A stretch of 64,000 nucleotides of DNA from Trebouxia sp. TZW2008. Lineage: Eukaryota > Chlorophyta > Trebouxiophyceae > Trebouxiales > Trebouxiaceae. A program made the position numbers and the translations under genes. Positions 22,143-35,896 of this stretch are shown one piece after another. Each line of letters begins with the position of its first letter. The stretch's first letter is position 1. The DNA lies in the NCBI GenBank assembly GCA_002118135.1, contig BDIU01000172.1, forward strand, positions 1-64,000. Reading direction: 5' to 3'. The notes beneath the pieces are model-generated. The model was not told where the DNA came from. It saw only the letters and a program-made list of their open reading frames with translations, and did no database searches.

Positions 22143-25100
22143 TCATGACACATTGGCCTGCCAGGTTTCAGTAGAGTCCGTGGAGTCAGTGACAATGGAA
22201 TGGACAGCCATCTTGGCTATGCCTTGTTGAAGAGCAGCAACCAAAGGATCCAACGGCTTAGACGACTTCCCACTATCTTGTGAGGGTTGCACCTTTCTAA
22301 GTCTGCCAGCCTGCCTCTCTAGATCAGCCTGCAAGCCATGCGATCCAATGTGACAGTCTAGTGTAACAATGCAGTCAAGTTTAGTGCAACAGAAGCAGCG
22401 GACAGTTCAAATTGCTTTGCTTTGAAGCTGTAAGACAACATGTTCTCGGACATTCATTTTCAATGCAAAGCTGTTAAAGCACTTTTCATGATGTTTCAAT
22501 TCGTGTAAGCAGTTGTCCTATGGTCTGTGCAATGGCATTTAACAGACACTGCGGGATTCTTTGCCCAGTCAGTTCTCTGCAATCCTGAGTGCAATTTTCA
22601 AGAAGACAGTCTGACAGTAAATTTACAGTGCCCTGAAACGCTTGGACATTCCTCTACTGTGTCACCTTGGATGGCAATCCTGACTCAGCATGCTGGCTGC
22701 TATTTGACTGCTGTATCCTTAGTACTGCTGATGATGCGCCCCTGCATGCCAAGCGTAAATCGTTTAGCTTAACACAGGACCTTGCTGTTACCCACTCAGA
22801 GCCAACTTTCAGAGGCCTTGTCAAACTTATCATGATACGACGCATGCACAAACCATTGTTCAATGCCATCAGCATGCATAGTTTGCAGTGTCAAGGCTGT
22901 TCTTTTCAGAATGGCTCTACAGCTCATTACTGATGGGGGTCACTCAGAATAACCTATATGTGCTGGGGCCTTGTCTTTGTTGCACAGCACGCTTCTTGAC
23001 TGCAGACATGCTGTCGTGAAGGTTATTAGCATGCCAGCTTGCAGTGCCATCACCCACCTCGGTGCTGAAGCTCTACATTTGGAGCACACTTTTGAGTGGC
23101 CTTGTCAAGCATATCATGATATGGCACACACACAGACCACTCTTCGACGCCAGCAGCATAGAGTGCGATATCTTTGCTGCATAGTACGCCCAGACATGCT
23201 GTCGTTTAAGGTCATGAGCATGGCAGCTTGACATTACCCACCCTGGCGCTTCTGAAGCAACTCTAATCAGGCCACTGACAGAAGCTGCTGGTCCACCTTC
23301 CAGTTGACCACTCGCTGACTTATCGTTTGTGCCCAGCAGTGCAGCAGGTGTGGTGCCTTGGTTCACAGCAGCAGCAGCAGCAGCCACACTGATAGCCTGA
23401 GCAGCTCGCTGCAAATGCTGTTGCTGCTGAGCTGGCGTGGCTTCAGCCTGACTAGGGACTGTGCCTTTGGAAGCCTGCTTTGACGCCTGTGCAGTGGGCT
23501 TGAAGATCGCACTCAGATTGACTGTCTGCCCGCTTGACAGTTGTCGGAACAAGGCCTCTGACAAAGTGTCCAGATCTGCTCCTGAAGCGCTAGCCTCTGT
23601 GGCCTGCAAAGGGGCAGGCAACATTTAGACAGTTGATTGACACGTTGTGCTTGCGCCCACTTAGCTAAGTGGTGCTGTCATGTGGCAAGTACCTGACTGT
23701 TGCAGCAGATAAACACCACAGCTTACACCAGACTGGACCCTGACCTAGACAGCATGCATTTCAGCTCAGGTCACGTGCTCAAGAAGGACTGTGCGTGCCT
23801 GCTGATCTGTGCAACAAATGAGGCCAGCGCATCTCATATATCTCTGCACAGTGCTGCCCAAAAGCACTCTCTCTTTTATCTGCAAGCATCTCAGCATGTC
23901 ACACAGGGCTGGCTTGTGGCAATTGTAAAGCAGCAGTGCTGGCATAGCAAGTGACTGCCCGCTGATCTGGCAAATGCATTCACTCATATGAGCCAAGTAC
24001 CCACCAGACATGACAGCATTGAGACACAGCCAATCAGCGCTGCTCACCTGTGCAAGGAGCTTCTTGAGCTGATCCCTGTTGAGCCCCACTTGACCCGGGG
24101 CAGGTGCCATGGGGCTTTCTGTGGGCCTCAGGAAGGGGTGCTCAAGCAATTCCTGCGCAGCATGCATACAAGGTAATGCAACTTCAATCAGTGTGCAAGT
24201 TTTTGCGGTGACTTACACTTCACATAAGCTTTGAGAGTGCAATGCATACATGCAGCATGAGTTGCAGGTATAGGATAGCTGATTTTATATGCCTGTTGTT
24301 GCTGGAGGTTAAGCCATCAGAAGCAGATTCAAGGTGAAGATCTGGTTTCTTGGGAAAAATGGGTGCCCTTTGCTGCATGTCTGCAGCTAAACACCTTTGC
24401 ATGATCAGTGCGTACCAGCATGTGGTATCCTGACCAACTATCAAGTGCATGTCAACTTTGCAATCTTCAGTTGTGCACCTGACGCTTGAGCACAAGTTCA
24501 GCAAAGAGTTGGTATCTCAGCAGATTCTGAACAGGCACTTTGACAAAGGCAAGGCTGAGACAACATGCTTGCCTGCATCTGAATGCGTGTCCTGGGGCTT
24601 CTGTCTAGGCACCGCATGATGGTGTCAGCCAGGGCGGCATTCTTGATGGGTGCAAAGGCGATCCTGTAGCCTGGGTCTGTGATGGCGTGCATCTTCTGAA
24701 TGAAAGCCAAGGCAGAGAAGGGTGTATGGCCATACACCATTTGGTACAGAATGCAGCCCAGACTCCACACATCAGATGCTCTACCAACCTGCAGCCAATC
24801 AGTCATGCAGCTTTTGAATGAAGGCCAGGGCAGGGAAAGGCGTGTGACCGTACCCCATTTGATACAGAATGCAGCCCAAACTCCAGACATCAGATGCTGT
24901 GCCAACCTGCAGTTACTGCAGACTTCAAATTGCATTGAAAATGAACTTCAGAGAAGGGGCCCGCATGCAAATGTGCATGACTTGCAAAGATACTGTTGTT
25001 GAGCCAGTGGCGCTCTGTGATGTGCTGCTGATCTACTGGCTGTCATACTTGCACCATGATAGGACAAGTGGGCATTGATCACCGAGTGTCTGAACATGGT

Positions 25101-27630
25101 TGTCTTACCTTCATTGGTGGTGCACCTCTGATATTGTTGGTCCCTCCAAGGATGGCTTCTGGACTCATGTAATTGAGGGTGCCAACCTGCAGAAGCAAGT
25201 TTCACTGTTATCTTTGCCGGGAAAAGTTAGGTGTAGATTTTGCGCAACTGTGTAATGCCAAGACTCGTATAGCCGGCAAGCTGCCCAGGGCTCATCAGGC
25301 TCACCGTGTAATCAGCTACTCAATTGTCACACATACTGCACACGTCAACAAAGGCAGCACAGACTGACAAGACTTGTGCTGGTTGCATGGAACTGTATGT
25401 TGTGTCTGCAATGTTTCTGAGGACCTTTGACATGTTGAGCTGACAACAAGCTTTGCAAAAGGAGAATACCTGACTCTCCCTAGCAATGCTGGTTGTGTCA
25501 CTGCTGATGGCTTTTGCAATGCCAAAGTCAATCAGCTTCAGTTGCCCCTCCACCATGAGAAAGTTGGCAGGCTTCAGGTCTGAATGCACTATCCGGGCTT
25601 CATGAATTGTTTGCACCGCCTGTGCAACCAGATGCTTTGAGCATGCATTGACTGGTTGAATATCAGACGTGCCTACAAAGATGCTCAGAACAAGCCTGCC
25701 TGGCAAGACAGGACTTGGGCCACACACATCTGGCACATGTGCTGGACTTTGTACTGAATTTTGCTATTGACTGGTCATTGGATCGCTTGAGTGTTTTGAC
25801 GTGCGCTTGCTTGAGTGCAAGCAATCACAGAGATGTCTGGCTCATTCTTTCAGAGGGGTGTCCCTGCCTGACGCTTGCAGGACATGAGACAACTTTGCCA
25901 GTCAATAATTTGAGCAATGCAGTAAGGCGCACAGATGTTGTTTTGCTTTAAGGAAAGGGCTTGCATGTGCCAAGCAGTAGCATGTGAACAAAGCCAGTGT
26001 ATGCTGCAACCTGTTCTGATGCCGTTTTGCATTGGCTGTCAATAGCATTCAGCAATAAAGTCATCCACACCAAGAATGTGCAAGGTGTCTGCAAATGCAG
26101 TCTGGAATCATGCAAATGCAAGCGGCCAGATACGCTGCTAGCCAAAAACATTACAGGGACGCACAAACCTGCAGCATTTGCTGCCAATATAGGCGGATGA
26201 AATTTTCATCCAAAGCATCTGCGCCTGCACTTTCTCTCCTGTCCTGCTCATGCTTGGCTAGCAGACGTGCCAGGTCAATGTCGCCATACTCAAGCACCAT
26301 GTAGATGGTGCCCTCTGCTTGAATGACCTGCTTACAGCAAAAACATTGAAGATCCAAAAATCATCAAACCCCCAGCAGAATTGCTAGCTACATGTTGAGT
26401 TAGATCAAGCGAATGATGAAGCTCGACACAACTAGGAGACAGGTTTGCAGCAAACTATCAAGCTTGTCACGTCAAACTGCATTGTAGTGTACGACATGAG
26501 TAAGAAGCACGCACAGTCGCACTGGTGCTATGGTCTTTTCTGAATAGGCTCAGCAGCCCGCATCGCAGCATTGAACATGTGCTGAATGCCTGCTTTGCTT
26601 GCATAACGGGTTGAGAAGACCTCGAAGATCATAGGAAAGTCCTCTTTCCCACAGCACCTCAGTGCAACGCTTGTATTGTCTGAGCAAGACCTGACTCAGC
26701 ACGCAACGAACAGACCAGAGTGAACTTATGCCATGCCACAAGATTATGACAGTACTAGCCAGTAGACAATAGAGAATGCTGCAGATGCAAGATCACCTAC
26801 CTCTGCGTCAATGAGCTGGATGATGTTCTGCTTGCCCCGCAGCCGCTGCAGCAGAGTGATCTCATCCACAAAGCCCTTGCTGGCTTCAGAGTCCTTGCCT
26901 TGAAGCTTGATGCGCTTCAGAGCAAAGATCTTGCGGTTGGGCGCCATTACCTACAACCATCAGGACACAATTTTGCTTCTCAGATGTGTCACAGCTGATT
27001 TTGAATTTTGAAGACATCCATCATGGATGATCATCATCATCATCGTTGTCGTCATGTGATGTGTCACCATGCTAGCTGATGCATTTCATGAGCTCACTTT
27101 GACATGACCTGAAGACAAAAGGGTGAGGCAAACATGCTATCTGCCTTGCACCTGCGTCAGCCCACATTCACCGCAGCTCAGTCAGTCTGAAGTGCATTGC
27201 AAAGTACAGAGCAGTAGTTGAACCAGAACACTTGGACAGTATATGTTGAGCAACTGCTGGTGGAACTTTCTCGCCCAGGACAGGACAACCTGGCAAGACG
27301 GGACCTGTGCCAGCGACCCAGCATGTGTGCCGAGATCTGTGATGCTTGAACGTATATTCTCAGCAATCATGCAGAATGAGCAGTTGTTTTGCACCACCAG
27401 TGTACCTTGAATACTTTGCTGCTGCTGCTTCTGCCTACACTCTCCAGCTTGTATGCATGTGGCCCTTCAGCATGCATATTCTAGGTTGCTGGTCATAGCA
27501 AACAGTCTGCTTTTGGATCACAGTTTTACCTTGAACACTTTGCTGCTGCCGCCCCTGCCCACGCACTCCAGCTTGGTATACCTGTTGCCTCTCACCATGA
27601 CCGTATTCTCATCCTCCCTCACTCGCCTTC

Positions 27631-27662
<32 letters not shown>

Positions 27663-30600
27663 AACTGTGGCTGCTGCTGGGAAACAGAAGCTTGGCTTTG
27701 CTCCTTTTGGGCAGCTGGTTGCCACTCTAGCTGTTGTGCATGCTGTCTGCCTTGTGCAGTGGGCAGTGGCTGCTGCTGCTGATGCTGGTGGCGAGGCTGC
27801 TGTTCACTAGCAGGCTGGTGCGGCAATGGTGCAAGGGGCTGCCTGCAATGCAGTGGACAAGCTATGATGACAGGAGCCGACAGATAGACGAACATAAATA
27901 TGCATTGGCACGGTGCAAGGCAATGCCTGAGATGCAGTGGCCAAGCTGTGGTGACAGGATGAATGGAGAGGCAGACATGTTTTGTGTGCACAGATAGCTG
28001 CTCGCTTGCATGGCTAGCAGCGCTGCAGCACTGATCTGGGCCATGATGGAGTGGGGCCAAGGATGCATGACACAGCTCTATTGCAATATATGACTCTGGT
28101 TTGTAGGACACACAGCCCAACATGCAACAAAAGAACACCGTGCAAATCTATCTGTGACCTTGCAATTGGTTCCTTGCGTGCATTTGGCGCTGCTCAATGT
28201 AAAGTTTGCCTGAAATTCAGAAAACTGCTGTCTCCAATCAAGCTGGACACGAGAGGCTGCATTTTGGTCTACCCTTTGCCATGGAGAAGCTGCTTCACAA
28301 TCACAATGCAGCTGCACAGGGCTCTCATAGCTTAGCAATACAGGGCTTTCGTGCCTTGACTGCACAGGGCTTTGATGCAAATCATGTACAGTAATTTTTC
28401 TTTGTAACGACTGCATTGGTCGCCAATGAATTTGTCCTTACATCTAATTGTTCTTACTCAGAGGGACCACTGCAGTCAGAATGCAGTGATTGGTTACCAA
28501 TGGCATTGTCCTTACATCGAGATTGTCCTTACATTGAGTGTCCTTACAACAAGAGTTTACTGTACCTTGGCTTTGCAGGCGGCGGACCCATCACAACCTT
28601 CTTTGGCACATCAGCTTTGCTACCTGCCTCAGCAGCCTGCTGCATTGGCGCTGCACCACTTGCGACGGATATAGCTCTTTGGCTGCTTCCAGCAGGTTGC
28701 TGGCTTGAGCCGGCTGATGGGCCAGGCAATGCAGCATTGTCTGCTGCAGCTGGGGCTTGAGTCTGTGCTGGGTTGGGGGTGGGGGCTGGGGTTGGAATGG
28801 GGGCTGGGGGTGGAGCAGGGGCGCGGCGCATGGGCGGCTTCATACTGCTGGCTGGCCTGCATGTAAGACTATGTTATATGGATGCCAATGATATGGAAAG
28901 CGAAGGGCTGACCCCTTGTAGGTCAATTTTTGCGGGTTGCTGTGCTGAAAGCGGCAATCCTGGACTGCCTCTTTGGACAGAGGCTCCCGCTATAACGCCT
29001 GACGGCGAAGACTTTTCTGTCTTTTCTCTACAAGGAATAGATAGTGATCAGAGAGTGCGGCACTCTGCAATGTGTTTGCAGTGAGTGGGGTGACTGTGTG
29101 CTTGACAAAGTGGAAGGATGTTTGACATGCAACAGCTACTTGGCAACTTTGATGCGAAATGAAGTCACTCTGCATTTGGCTTTGCAAGCTGGGCGCCCTG
29201 ACAGGATGCTGTGCATAGAGTTGGGCTCCAAGGCAAGTGCATCATGTTCATAGATTGTTCAGTCTGCACACTGTTTTCAACATTGTCAATGCACAAGGTG
29301 TGAAACCAAGGCTGACAAAGCAGCGTGTGGACTGGCTTGCCTGTTAATAGTTGATGACGTTGGGCCAGGCCCTGGGTGGCTGCTTATTGCCTCCTGCTGG
29401 ACACCAGTTGCGCCGTGACTTGCAAAGGCTCCAGAAGGCCCTGGCCGCTGACTGATTGAGGGATAAGCAGATTTGTCATCAACCTGCAAGTGCCAGCAGC
29501 GGCTTCACCATGTCAACCGAATGACTGCAGTGTTGGAACTGCATTCGAGTGGCGTATTAGTCCTACAGATCTTGTTGAGGAAGTAATAATAATAATAATA
29601 ACAATAATAATAATAATAATAATAATCATTACATGTTCCGGCATATACTGCTAGGTATGTGTGGCACAAGTCCTATCTCGCCAGGCAGGCTTGTCTTGAG
29701 CGTAGGAACATTGCGTTGAGGAAGAAACATTGTCACTTTCAAGGGTTGTGTCTGCTGAGGCACTTGAGATGGGTAAAGCTTTGAACAAAGCTCTCACACA
29801 CAATGTCAATTTCACCTAAGCGCTCATGCTAGCTTTAGGACCAATGTTCTGTCATGCATGGGACAACCAGTCAGCATTCTGGATTCAAGACTTTGCTGTG
29901 AGCAGACGCACAGCATGCAGACTCACACCTGTGCCTTTGCTCTTTGTCTGCAGTGCGCAGGTGGTTACAGCTCACAGCTCCGCGGTTGCGGTAAGTTGTG
30001 GTAAAATGTACTCAAAACAGCATGCAACACATCAGACCAGTGCTGAAACTTGATACAGCCAAAGATAACATGCCTTGGAGAGGCAAAAGGGGCTGCCTTT
30101 GGCTGGCAATGCTCAGGATGTCATAGCTTACACCTCCATGGCTGCCTTGAGTTGGAATGGCAGTTACTTGAATGGACGGCAACAGAACAGACAAATTTGC
30201 AAAGTCATTGCACAAGATGACTTGCCTTGGAATGTCCAGGCACGATGCTTTGCCGTCCTGCCATAACTCTCTTGGCTAGCAGAGGCAGCGTCTCAGGATC
30301 ATCTTCGTCATCATCCTCAGCAGTTGCTTCCTTTTGTGCATGCATGGCTGCTGCCTGCAATGCTTTGGGAAGTTTCTCAGACCTTCCAGTCCTATCTGCC
30401 TGCAAACAAGTCTTGCATTTGTCAGCTATGTCTAATTTCTTATCAGCTGTGCAAAGCCAACAGGCCAATTGAAGAGCATCAGTGTGGCAAAGCAAGTGCC
30501 AGAGTTGAAGATTGCAGACAGCAAGGCTTCTGCACAGGCAACCTGTTGTTCAGGTGTCAGAACTCATGAGTAAAATGTATACAAATCAGCAGTCAATGAC

Positions 30601-33600
30601 ATGTAGCTGAGTCCCCTTGCAGAGTGCGCGCAAAGCTCAGCGCTTCTTACATCTGCTTCAGGAGAAGCTCGTCGTTTGCCAGCAGCAGTGGCCACAGCTG
30701 CGGCCATCTCGTGTGATTGTCCAGCATCACTCTCAGCCTTCCTCTTCTTGCTGTTGTCTGGCTGCAGCCCCTCCTTCGCCTCCTCTTCAGGGCTTGGTGC
30801 AGATGGCCCTGCCCCTCCTGAGGACACGCTGACTGCAACTGGTGCATGCAATGCTGATGGCAGTCTTGCTGCTGGTGCTGTTCTGAGTGAACCTGTGCTG
30901 ACAACTGGTCTTGCCTCTGACGCTGTCGCTGGCTCTGGGACCAGGGCGGCCGATGCTGTGTTTGGCTCCAAAACCACAGGGGCATTGATGGGTACGGCGC
31001 GGACCCTTGCTGCCCCGCCACCCAGCCCTGCAGACCATACACACCTAGACTTGCCCCAAGTAGTTTCAATATCTTCAGCAGGAGACCTGAGTTGAGAATT
31101 GTGTTGTAATGCAACCTTTAAATGTGGACAGGGATACATCATCTCAGTCAATGTGTCAGCCCTGGAGGTTGTGAGTGCATTGGACCTAGTCAGGATTCAT
31201 CGGCCCAAAATATATGACGTGCATGTTGTCTGCACAATTTATACTACGAAAGTGGCAGCAAACTTTAGCATCATGGGTTTGACTGAAGACAGTGACGCAC
31301 GCTTGTTGTGTGTGGAATGACTGTATTCTGCAATACGCTCGACTTGATTGCACTTCTGTTACCTCTTTTTAAGCTCACCTGTGCGCTTTGGGCCGACGCT
31401 GCGATCCCGCCTGAAAGCTGAAGCAAAGGACTGCTGCACATGGGATGATGCTGGCCGTGAGTGGTGAGCCAGGCTCTGATTGATCTGGATCGTTCCCTCA
31501 GCTGCAGCAAGATAGGTGTACAGGTCAGGCATACTTGCTGTTGACAATATAGTTTTGCTTCTGCCAGCAAAAGACATGCTGTCACTGCCTTTGGCAGAAC
31601 ATGATCAGAGCGTGACAATGACGGCATGGCCAGTTGAGGAACACCATCGTATCATCAGGGATGGCATCATAGGCTAGCTTTTGCAGATGTTATGCTTCTA
31701 CAGGCAATGAATCATTGACACAGCCAATGGGCAGAGCCTAATGTGCAAGCATTGTCACACAGAGTCATGAGAGACTCTGTGTGGTCTGCCCCAAGATGTT
31801 GCAGCTATAATGGCAGGGCACCTGCTGCATACTTCGCTGCGTGCAGCACATGTCTTGCCAGCATACTAACAATGTCTCGTATCATGTCATGAGCTATGCA
31901 GCAGGCATTTTGTGACAAGCTTTCCTGGTCAGAGAAGAATGCATGCAAGCGTGTAGCAAAGAAGCTGGCCCGGCTCATCACACAAAGCGTTAGTGCCCAG
32001 AGTCTGAGTTGACTGCAGCAAAGGTTGCAGAATCTCCCTGTAACGATACATGCATGCATGTGCTGAAGAAGCTGTCTGTGCTCACCGCCCAAAGCAGCAG
32101 TGCCGAGAGTCCTGTCATGCAGGGTCTGTGTCTCCTCTCCACTGACGCTGCTGCCATGACTGCTGAAACTTCTTGACGTCATGTCTGCAGGTTTCACACA
32201 TCTCAACGGCATACAAGATCAGATAAGCATCTCAGCTGCTGTGTCGTACTATGGCATATGGTACTTGACAAAGCACATGCGCTGGTTCAGCACCAGGGTC
32301 AGCAAAGCTTTGTGTCCAGCTATGCAATGTGCAGCTTGACAGACATGCTTTCTCACAGACTATGCAACATTTACTGGTATGCCAATCTTGGCAGCAAAGG
32401 TGTACACATGACTAAAAAGCTGTTTTCTTCAACAAGTGACAGTTCTCGTGATAAACTGAGCAATACGCACTTCTTGCTGATGCTATTCAGTATATGGTGG
32501 AAACACTGCAGAAAGACTTACTCGCACAAGTCGCCTTAGGATGGCTGTGTAGTGTAGCTGTAGTGCACTCTGACTCGCTAATGGTGCTGCCTGCATATCA
32601 CGTGTTTCCCTTTTTTTGCAAGTACTGCTATGGCACATGCAAAAGATTGTGCGCTGCTTATCTTGATTGTGAGGTTTGCAAACAGCAAATGGCAGCAAAT
32701 GGGAGAGAAGGACAGGATTTACAGTGCCATGAGAGAGCACATGGTACGGGACCGTGCAGAGCTTCACAGAACTCGCAACTCAAATGACTAATGCATGTAA
32801 TCTGAGCTGAGTTCTGGGATAAGTTGTGGCAAAGGTAACTCCACATTTCTGTTGTGCCAATGCACGCTTTGGCATTTGGCGCAGCAACAGCAAGGCATCA
32901 GTCACCTGAGCTGTTGCTGTGAAACGTCACATTGCCAGCAGCAACTGCTGTTGCCAGACCCACATGCCGTGACTGCAAGCCAGCTTTGGGATTGATGACC
33001 AGTGTGTCTGTTGCCCCACTGCTGTGACCAGGCAAGGCTTTGCCTCTTGGGCTGCTGAGCCTGCTGTGTCCATGCTGTACGTGCTGAGGGCGCTTGATGC
33101 CTGCTGGGGTGACGAAAGCAGCGCCTTCAACAGGCCCTGTATGCCATGAAAAATAGATGACACAAATTATCTGTGCTGGCATTGTTTGACCAAGGCCACA
33201 CAAAATGTCCCAATCAACATATGCCTCAGAGGGCTAAGACGGAGGGCTAAGAGGGAGGCATGACACATGTTTTGCATTGTTGTCAGCAAACCAGCAAGAC
33301 TGTGACTGTATGTGTCGTATTGGGCAATACCAAAAGATGTTGGTCGCAATGGCTGTACTAGTCCTCTGGAGTCTGTTTCATGACCAAAGTGCCCTTGGCA
33401 TCAGTAGCTCACTGGGCAAATTTCACAAGAGATACAAAGCGTATGCACTGCAGAGGTCTACAACCAGATATCACCTGACTGCAGCCCATAGCAATGGAGG
33501 CAATTTAGGACAGAGCACTAGGCTATACCTGACAGGTGATGTCCCCGTAACTGCTGTGTGGCATCCTGTAGGGTTGCTGTGGTGCCGTCAGCATCTAGCT

Positions 33601-35278
33601 GGCTGTCAATCTGGCTGGACTCAGCCTCACTGTGCAGCTTGCTGAGCATGTCCTCAAGCGGCCTGAGCAGCAAGAGTTTGACACATGATCCACATTGCTC
33701 CGGGCAATATGGCATGGTGTTCAGCTGGCTGACAACTTGGTAAACTGATTGAGCATCGAGTGGGCAATGGGTACATTGTGAAACGGCTCAACGTTATACA
33801 CCCTCAGTACTGTGCTTGCTCATGAGATTTAGCGTCCCTGCTGGGCTTGTACAAAAGCAGCATCAGCGTGCTTGACAGACAATTGTGAGGGCTGTTCAAA
33901 ACAGCTTCAGCCTATCGTATGTGCAAAGATTGCAGCGTGGTGGCAAAAGCAAGCCATCTTTGCACAAAGCAGGCGCTGCCAAACACTTTGGATTGCAATA
34001 TGCTGCGAGTAGACTTGACAGCACACGCAAGGCTGTAGCAATGCCTGACAGGTCGCAGCAGTACCTGACTGGCTGAGCTGACTCCTTGATACCAGTCTTC
34101 AGATGCTTGATGGCTCTGCTGATATTGCCTGAATGATCAAGAACATGTGCCATCATCGATCACACTTGCAAAATATGGGGTGGTACATTGATGTCAGATG
34201 CATGCATGCAGAAAACACATTACAAAACGCAATGCTGACATTTGTGGTTTTGCTAGAGCAGGCAACACAGCTGCCACAAATTGGAATGTTGTCTTAATGA
34301 GCAATGCAAGGGTGTAGAGGCAGCCTGGCTAGGCCGGCAGGACTATGCTTGAATGCATGCAATATTTCCAGAAGTAGGAAGTGCAGCAGCAAGGACACAG
34401 CAGGCCTTGCCTGACTTTGCCTCCAGCTCTGCCCACTGGAGGTACAGCAAGGCAGACTTGTCTGCGATCTGCTGGTTCTTCAGGCTCTTGAAGGCATCCC
34501 TTCCTTCATCCTGCCCATTTTGGTACCTAGACACAGTGCACAAGCTGGCATTGCAACAGTCTTGGTCACATTGCCATAAAGAGTGCAACATGATCACAGA
34601 TGTGCATTTGGCTCAGGGGAGTCAAGTGTCTGCGTTGAGAGGGCCCATATTACCCAACCCAACCCCACCCCACCAAAGGTGCCCGGTCTGAGTCAAGCAA
34701 ATGATCCCAACTGACCCCGCAGTCATGCACAGATCACTTTACACGGCAATCTGCAATGTTTGCAATGCATACCATTGCTGTTTGGCATAGCCGATCCAGA
34801 GTTTGAGGAAAGCCTCGTTTTCATAGTTCCCCTGCCTTGGGACCTGCTTTGTAGCCCACTCATAAAGTTGCAGCAGAGCAAGCCCTTGACGTTTGCTTTG
34901 TTGGCTACTGCTGATGTCATGCTGTGAGTCAGCATGCTGGACCAGACTCCACCAGGGCTCTGGTAAGACAGGTTGCTTATGTACAGCTGCTGTCAGTCTG
35001 GATGCTTTTTCAGTGTCAGATGGTGCACACTTCATCAGATACTGCTGCAAATGGACATCCCAGCTGATCTGGCGCAGCGCTGAAGGCGGTGCATGTGGTG
35101 CCTGCACGCGCTTGAGCTTAATGATCCCACACAAAGAACTATCTACCTGGCTGCTAAAGCATAGGAGATGAGAACGAGCGGATGTGTTCCGGTTTGTTAC
35201 TAGCTCTGGTTGCAGCACCTGATCCACTCTGCTGATAGGCGTGTCTGGGTGGTGATTGCCTGTGTCTTTGACAGGCAT
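22143..35278 (-). CDS. MPS1: MPS1/TTK-like dual-specificity spindle-checkpoint kinase
   Basis: This is a kinetochore kinase of the spindle assembly checkpoint. The N-terminal TPR unit of the MPS1/BUB type is in exons near 34739-35278 ([18 protein letters not shown] at 35278), 34403-34530 ([17 protein letters not shown]) and 34078-34150 ([11 protein letters not shown]). A long disordered linker spans about 28560-33700. A poly-Q tract (27637-27665) directly precedes the kinase domain. Kinase motifs are the Gly loop [12 protein letters not shown] (27518-27580), the VAIK-like FALKRIKL (near 26910), catalytic loop [10 protein letters not shown] (25560-25600) and IDFGIA. The activation segment is [12 protein letters not shown] (25150-25190), followed by [13 protein letters not shown] (24710-24790). 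HSD in place of HRD and the TLNYMSPEA segment are MPS1 hallmarks. The C-terminal tail ends with TGA at 22143-22145. A truncated copy of the SDVW exon sits at 24800-24910. At least 18 exons; the linker exons are approximate. Confidence 0.88.
24800..24910 (-). repeat. Truncated upstream copy of the MPS1 subdomain IX exon
   Basis: An acceptor (ctgcag) followed by [20 protein letters not shown] and [15 protein letters not shown], then a TGA, lies just 5' of the genuine exon ([20 protein letters not shown], which continues [14 protein letters not shown]). The copy lacks the 3' half of the exon. Its kinase motif is intact, so it could serve as a poison exon if spliced in. Confidence 0.8.
25655..25740 (-). 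repeat. Dispersed SINE-like repeat, copy 1
   Basis: On the minus strand it contains GTGTGGCCCAAGTCCTGTCT, then TGCCAGGCAGGCTTGTTCTG and CGTCTGATATTCAACC. It matches the copies at 27262, 29640 and 36520. It lies in an MPS1 intron. Confidence 0.6.
27262..27345 (-). repeat. Dispersed SINE-like repeat, copy 2
   Basis: The minus strand reads GGCACAGGTCCCGTCTTGCC, then AGGTTGTCCTGTCCTGGGCG. It is a more diverged member of the family at 25655, 29640 and 36520, and also lies in an MPS1 intron. Confidence 0.5.
27637..27665. repeat. (CTG)n tract encoding poly-Gln in MPS1
   Basis: About nine CTG units on the plus strand encode a run of glutamines (CAG) on the minus strand. They lie between the Q/P-rich linker and the start of the kinase domain ([18 protein letters not shown]). 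The tract is likely length-polymorphic. Confidence 0.85.
28389..28562. mobile_element. 174-bp MITE with TA target duplication (pogo/Tc1-mariner-like), copy 1
   Basis: Left end CAGTAATTTTTCTTTGTAAC and right end (reverse complement) CAGTAAACTCTTGTTGTAAG form imperfect terminal inverted repeats of about 23 bp. TA dinucleotides flank both ends (28387-28388 and 28563-28564). TA duplication plus CAGT termini is typical of the Tc1/mariner/pogo superfamily. The interior has repeated TGTCCTTACA-like words and no coding capacity. It is homologous to 40947-41121. The right end abuts the MPS1 exon ending ...GPPPAKPR, so the donor GTACAG is formed from target GTA plus element ends. Confidence 0.8.
29582..29632. 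repeat. (AAT)n microsatellite
   Basis: About 14 AAT units with one AAC interruption lie in an MPS1 intron, directly before dispersed-repeat copy 3. Read on the minus strand it forms an (ATT)n tail to that repeat, as in many LINE/SINE 3' ends. Confidence 0.85.
29640..29712 (-). repeat. Dispersed SINE-like repeat, copy 3 (with (AAT)n at its edge)
   Basis: The plus strand reads CTGCTAGGTATGTGTGGCAC, then AAGTCCTATCTCGCCAGGCA and GGCTTGTCTTGAGCG. It matches copies at 25655, 27262 and 36520. If the (AAT)n tract is its tail, the element is oriented minus. Confidence 0.6.
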
Positions 35279-35896
35279 GGCCTTACTCACAGTGGGTTCT
35301 GTCGGCGTGCAAATTACTGGCTAGTGCAACAAGCGCTTGAGCGTGTCTAATTGGGCCATTCTGTACCAGATACGCTTGCATTGTCTTCATTTTTGTCGGC
35401 CACGACCGTGGCAACTAAGGTCATAGAACTCGTTGCCACCACTTGGTCGTTTTTCTACCGCTGCACAACATCAAGCTGAAGCGCGTGGTCCCCTAACAGA
35501 AGAGGACAAGCTGAATCTTCGGCCAGCACGACAAAAGGATCTCTTCTGATCGCTGACATCAGCCATAAACCTCAAAACAAGCTGTTTCTGTGCGGGTTCG
35601 AAAGCCGAATGCTCGTCGTGAACAAATGTAAAGTCGGCAATACCAGGCAATACCATATCATTTTGCACAGCACTTCTGCGTGGTTGTTCCTGCAGTTATT
35701 GCTCCGCCGGCCTCTTCAACTTCATCTGTTACTTGCATTGATATTCAGTTGATCGCTCGGACACACCCCCGCATTGGCAGCTTCAGCAGTCAGCGAGCAG
35801 CACCTGATCTCTGCCTTGCCTGAGCCTGTGAAGCGTACTGCACTGCAGAGACGGTGAGCTTTGGCATCAGTCTGCTTCCTTCTGCGCTGTTACAGC
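35279..35896. other. Divergent region between MPS1 (-) and EMC4 (+)
   Basis: It must hold both promoters and 5'UTRs. A 65-codon minus-strand frame (35471-35668) could be a 5' non-conserved exon of MPS1. I see no convincing donor for it and do not include it. Confidence 0.4.

Noticed and set aside
27453..27782. Cys/Leu-rich plus-strand ORF with poly-Cys
   Set aside because: It is antisense to the poly-Gln region and kinase start of MPS1. The CTG repeat explains the Cys run.
35471..35668. 65-codon minus-strand ORF as MPS1 exon 1
   Set aside because: No credible donor links it to the TPR exon, and it shows no similarity to the family.
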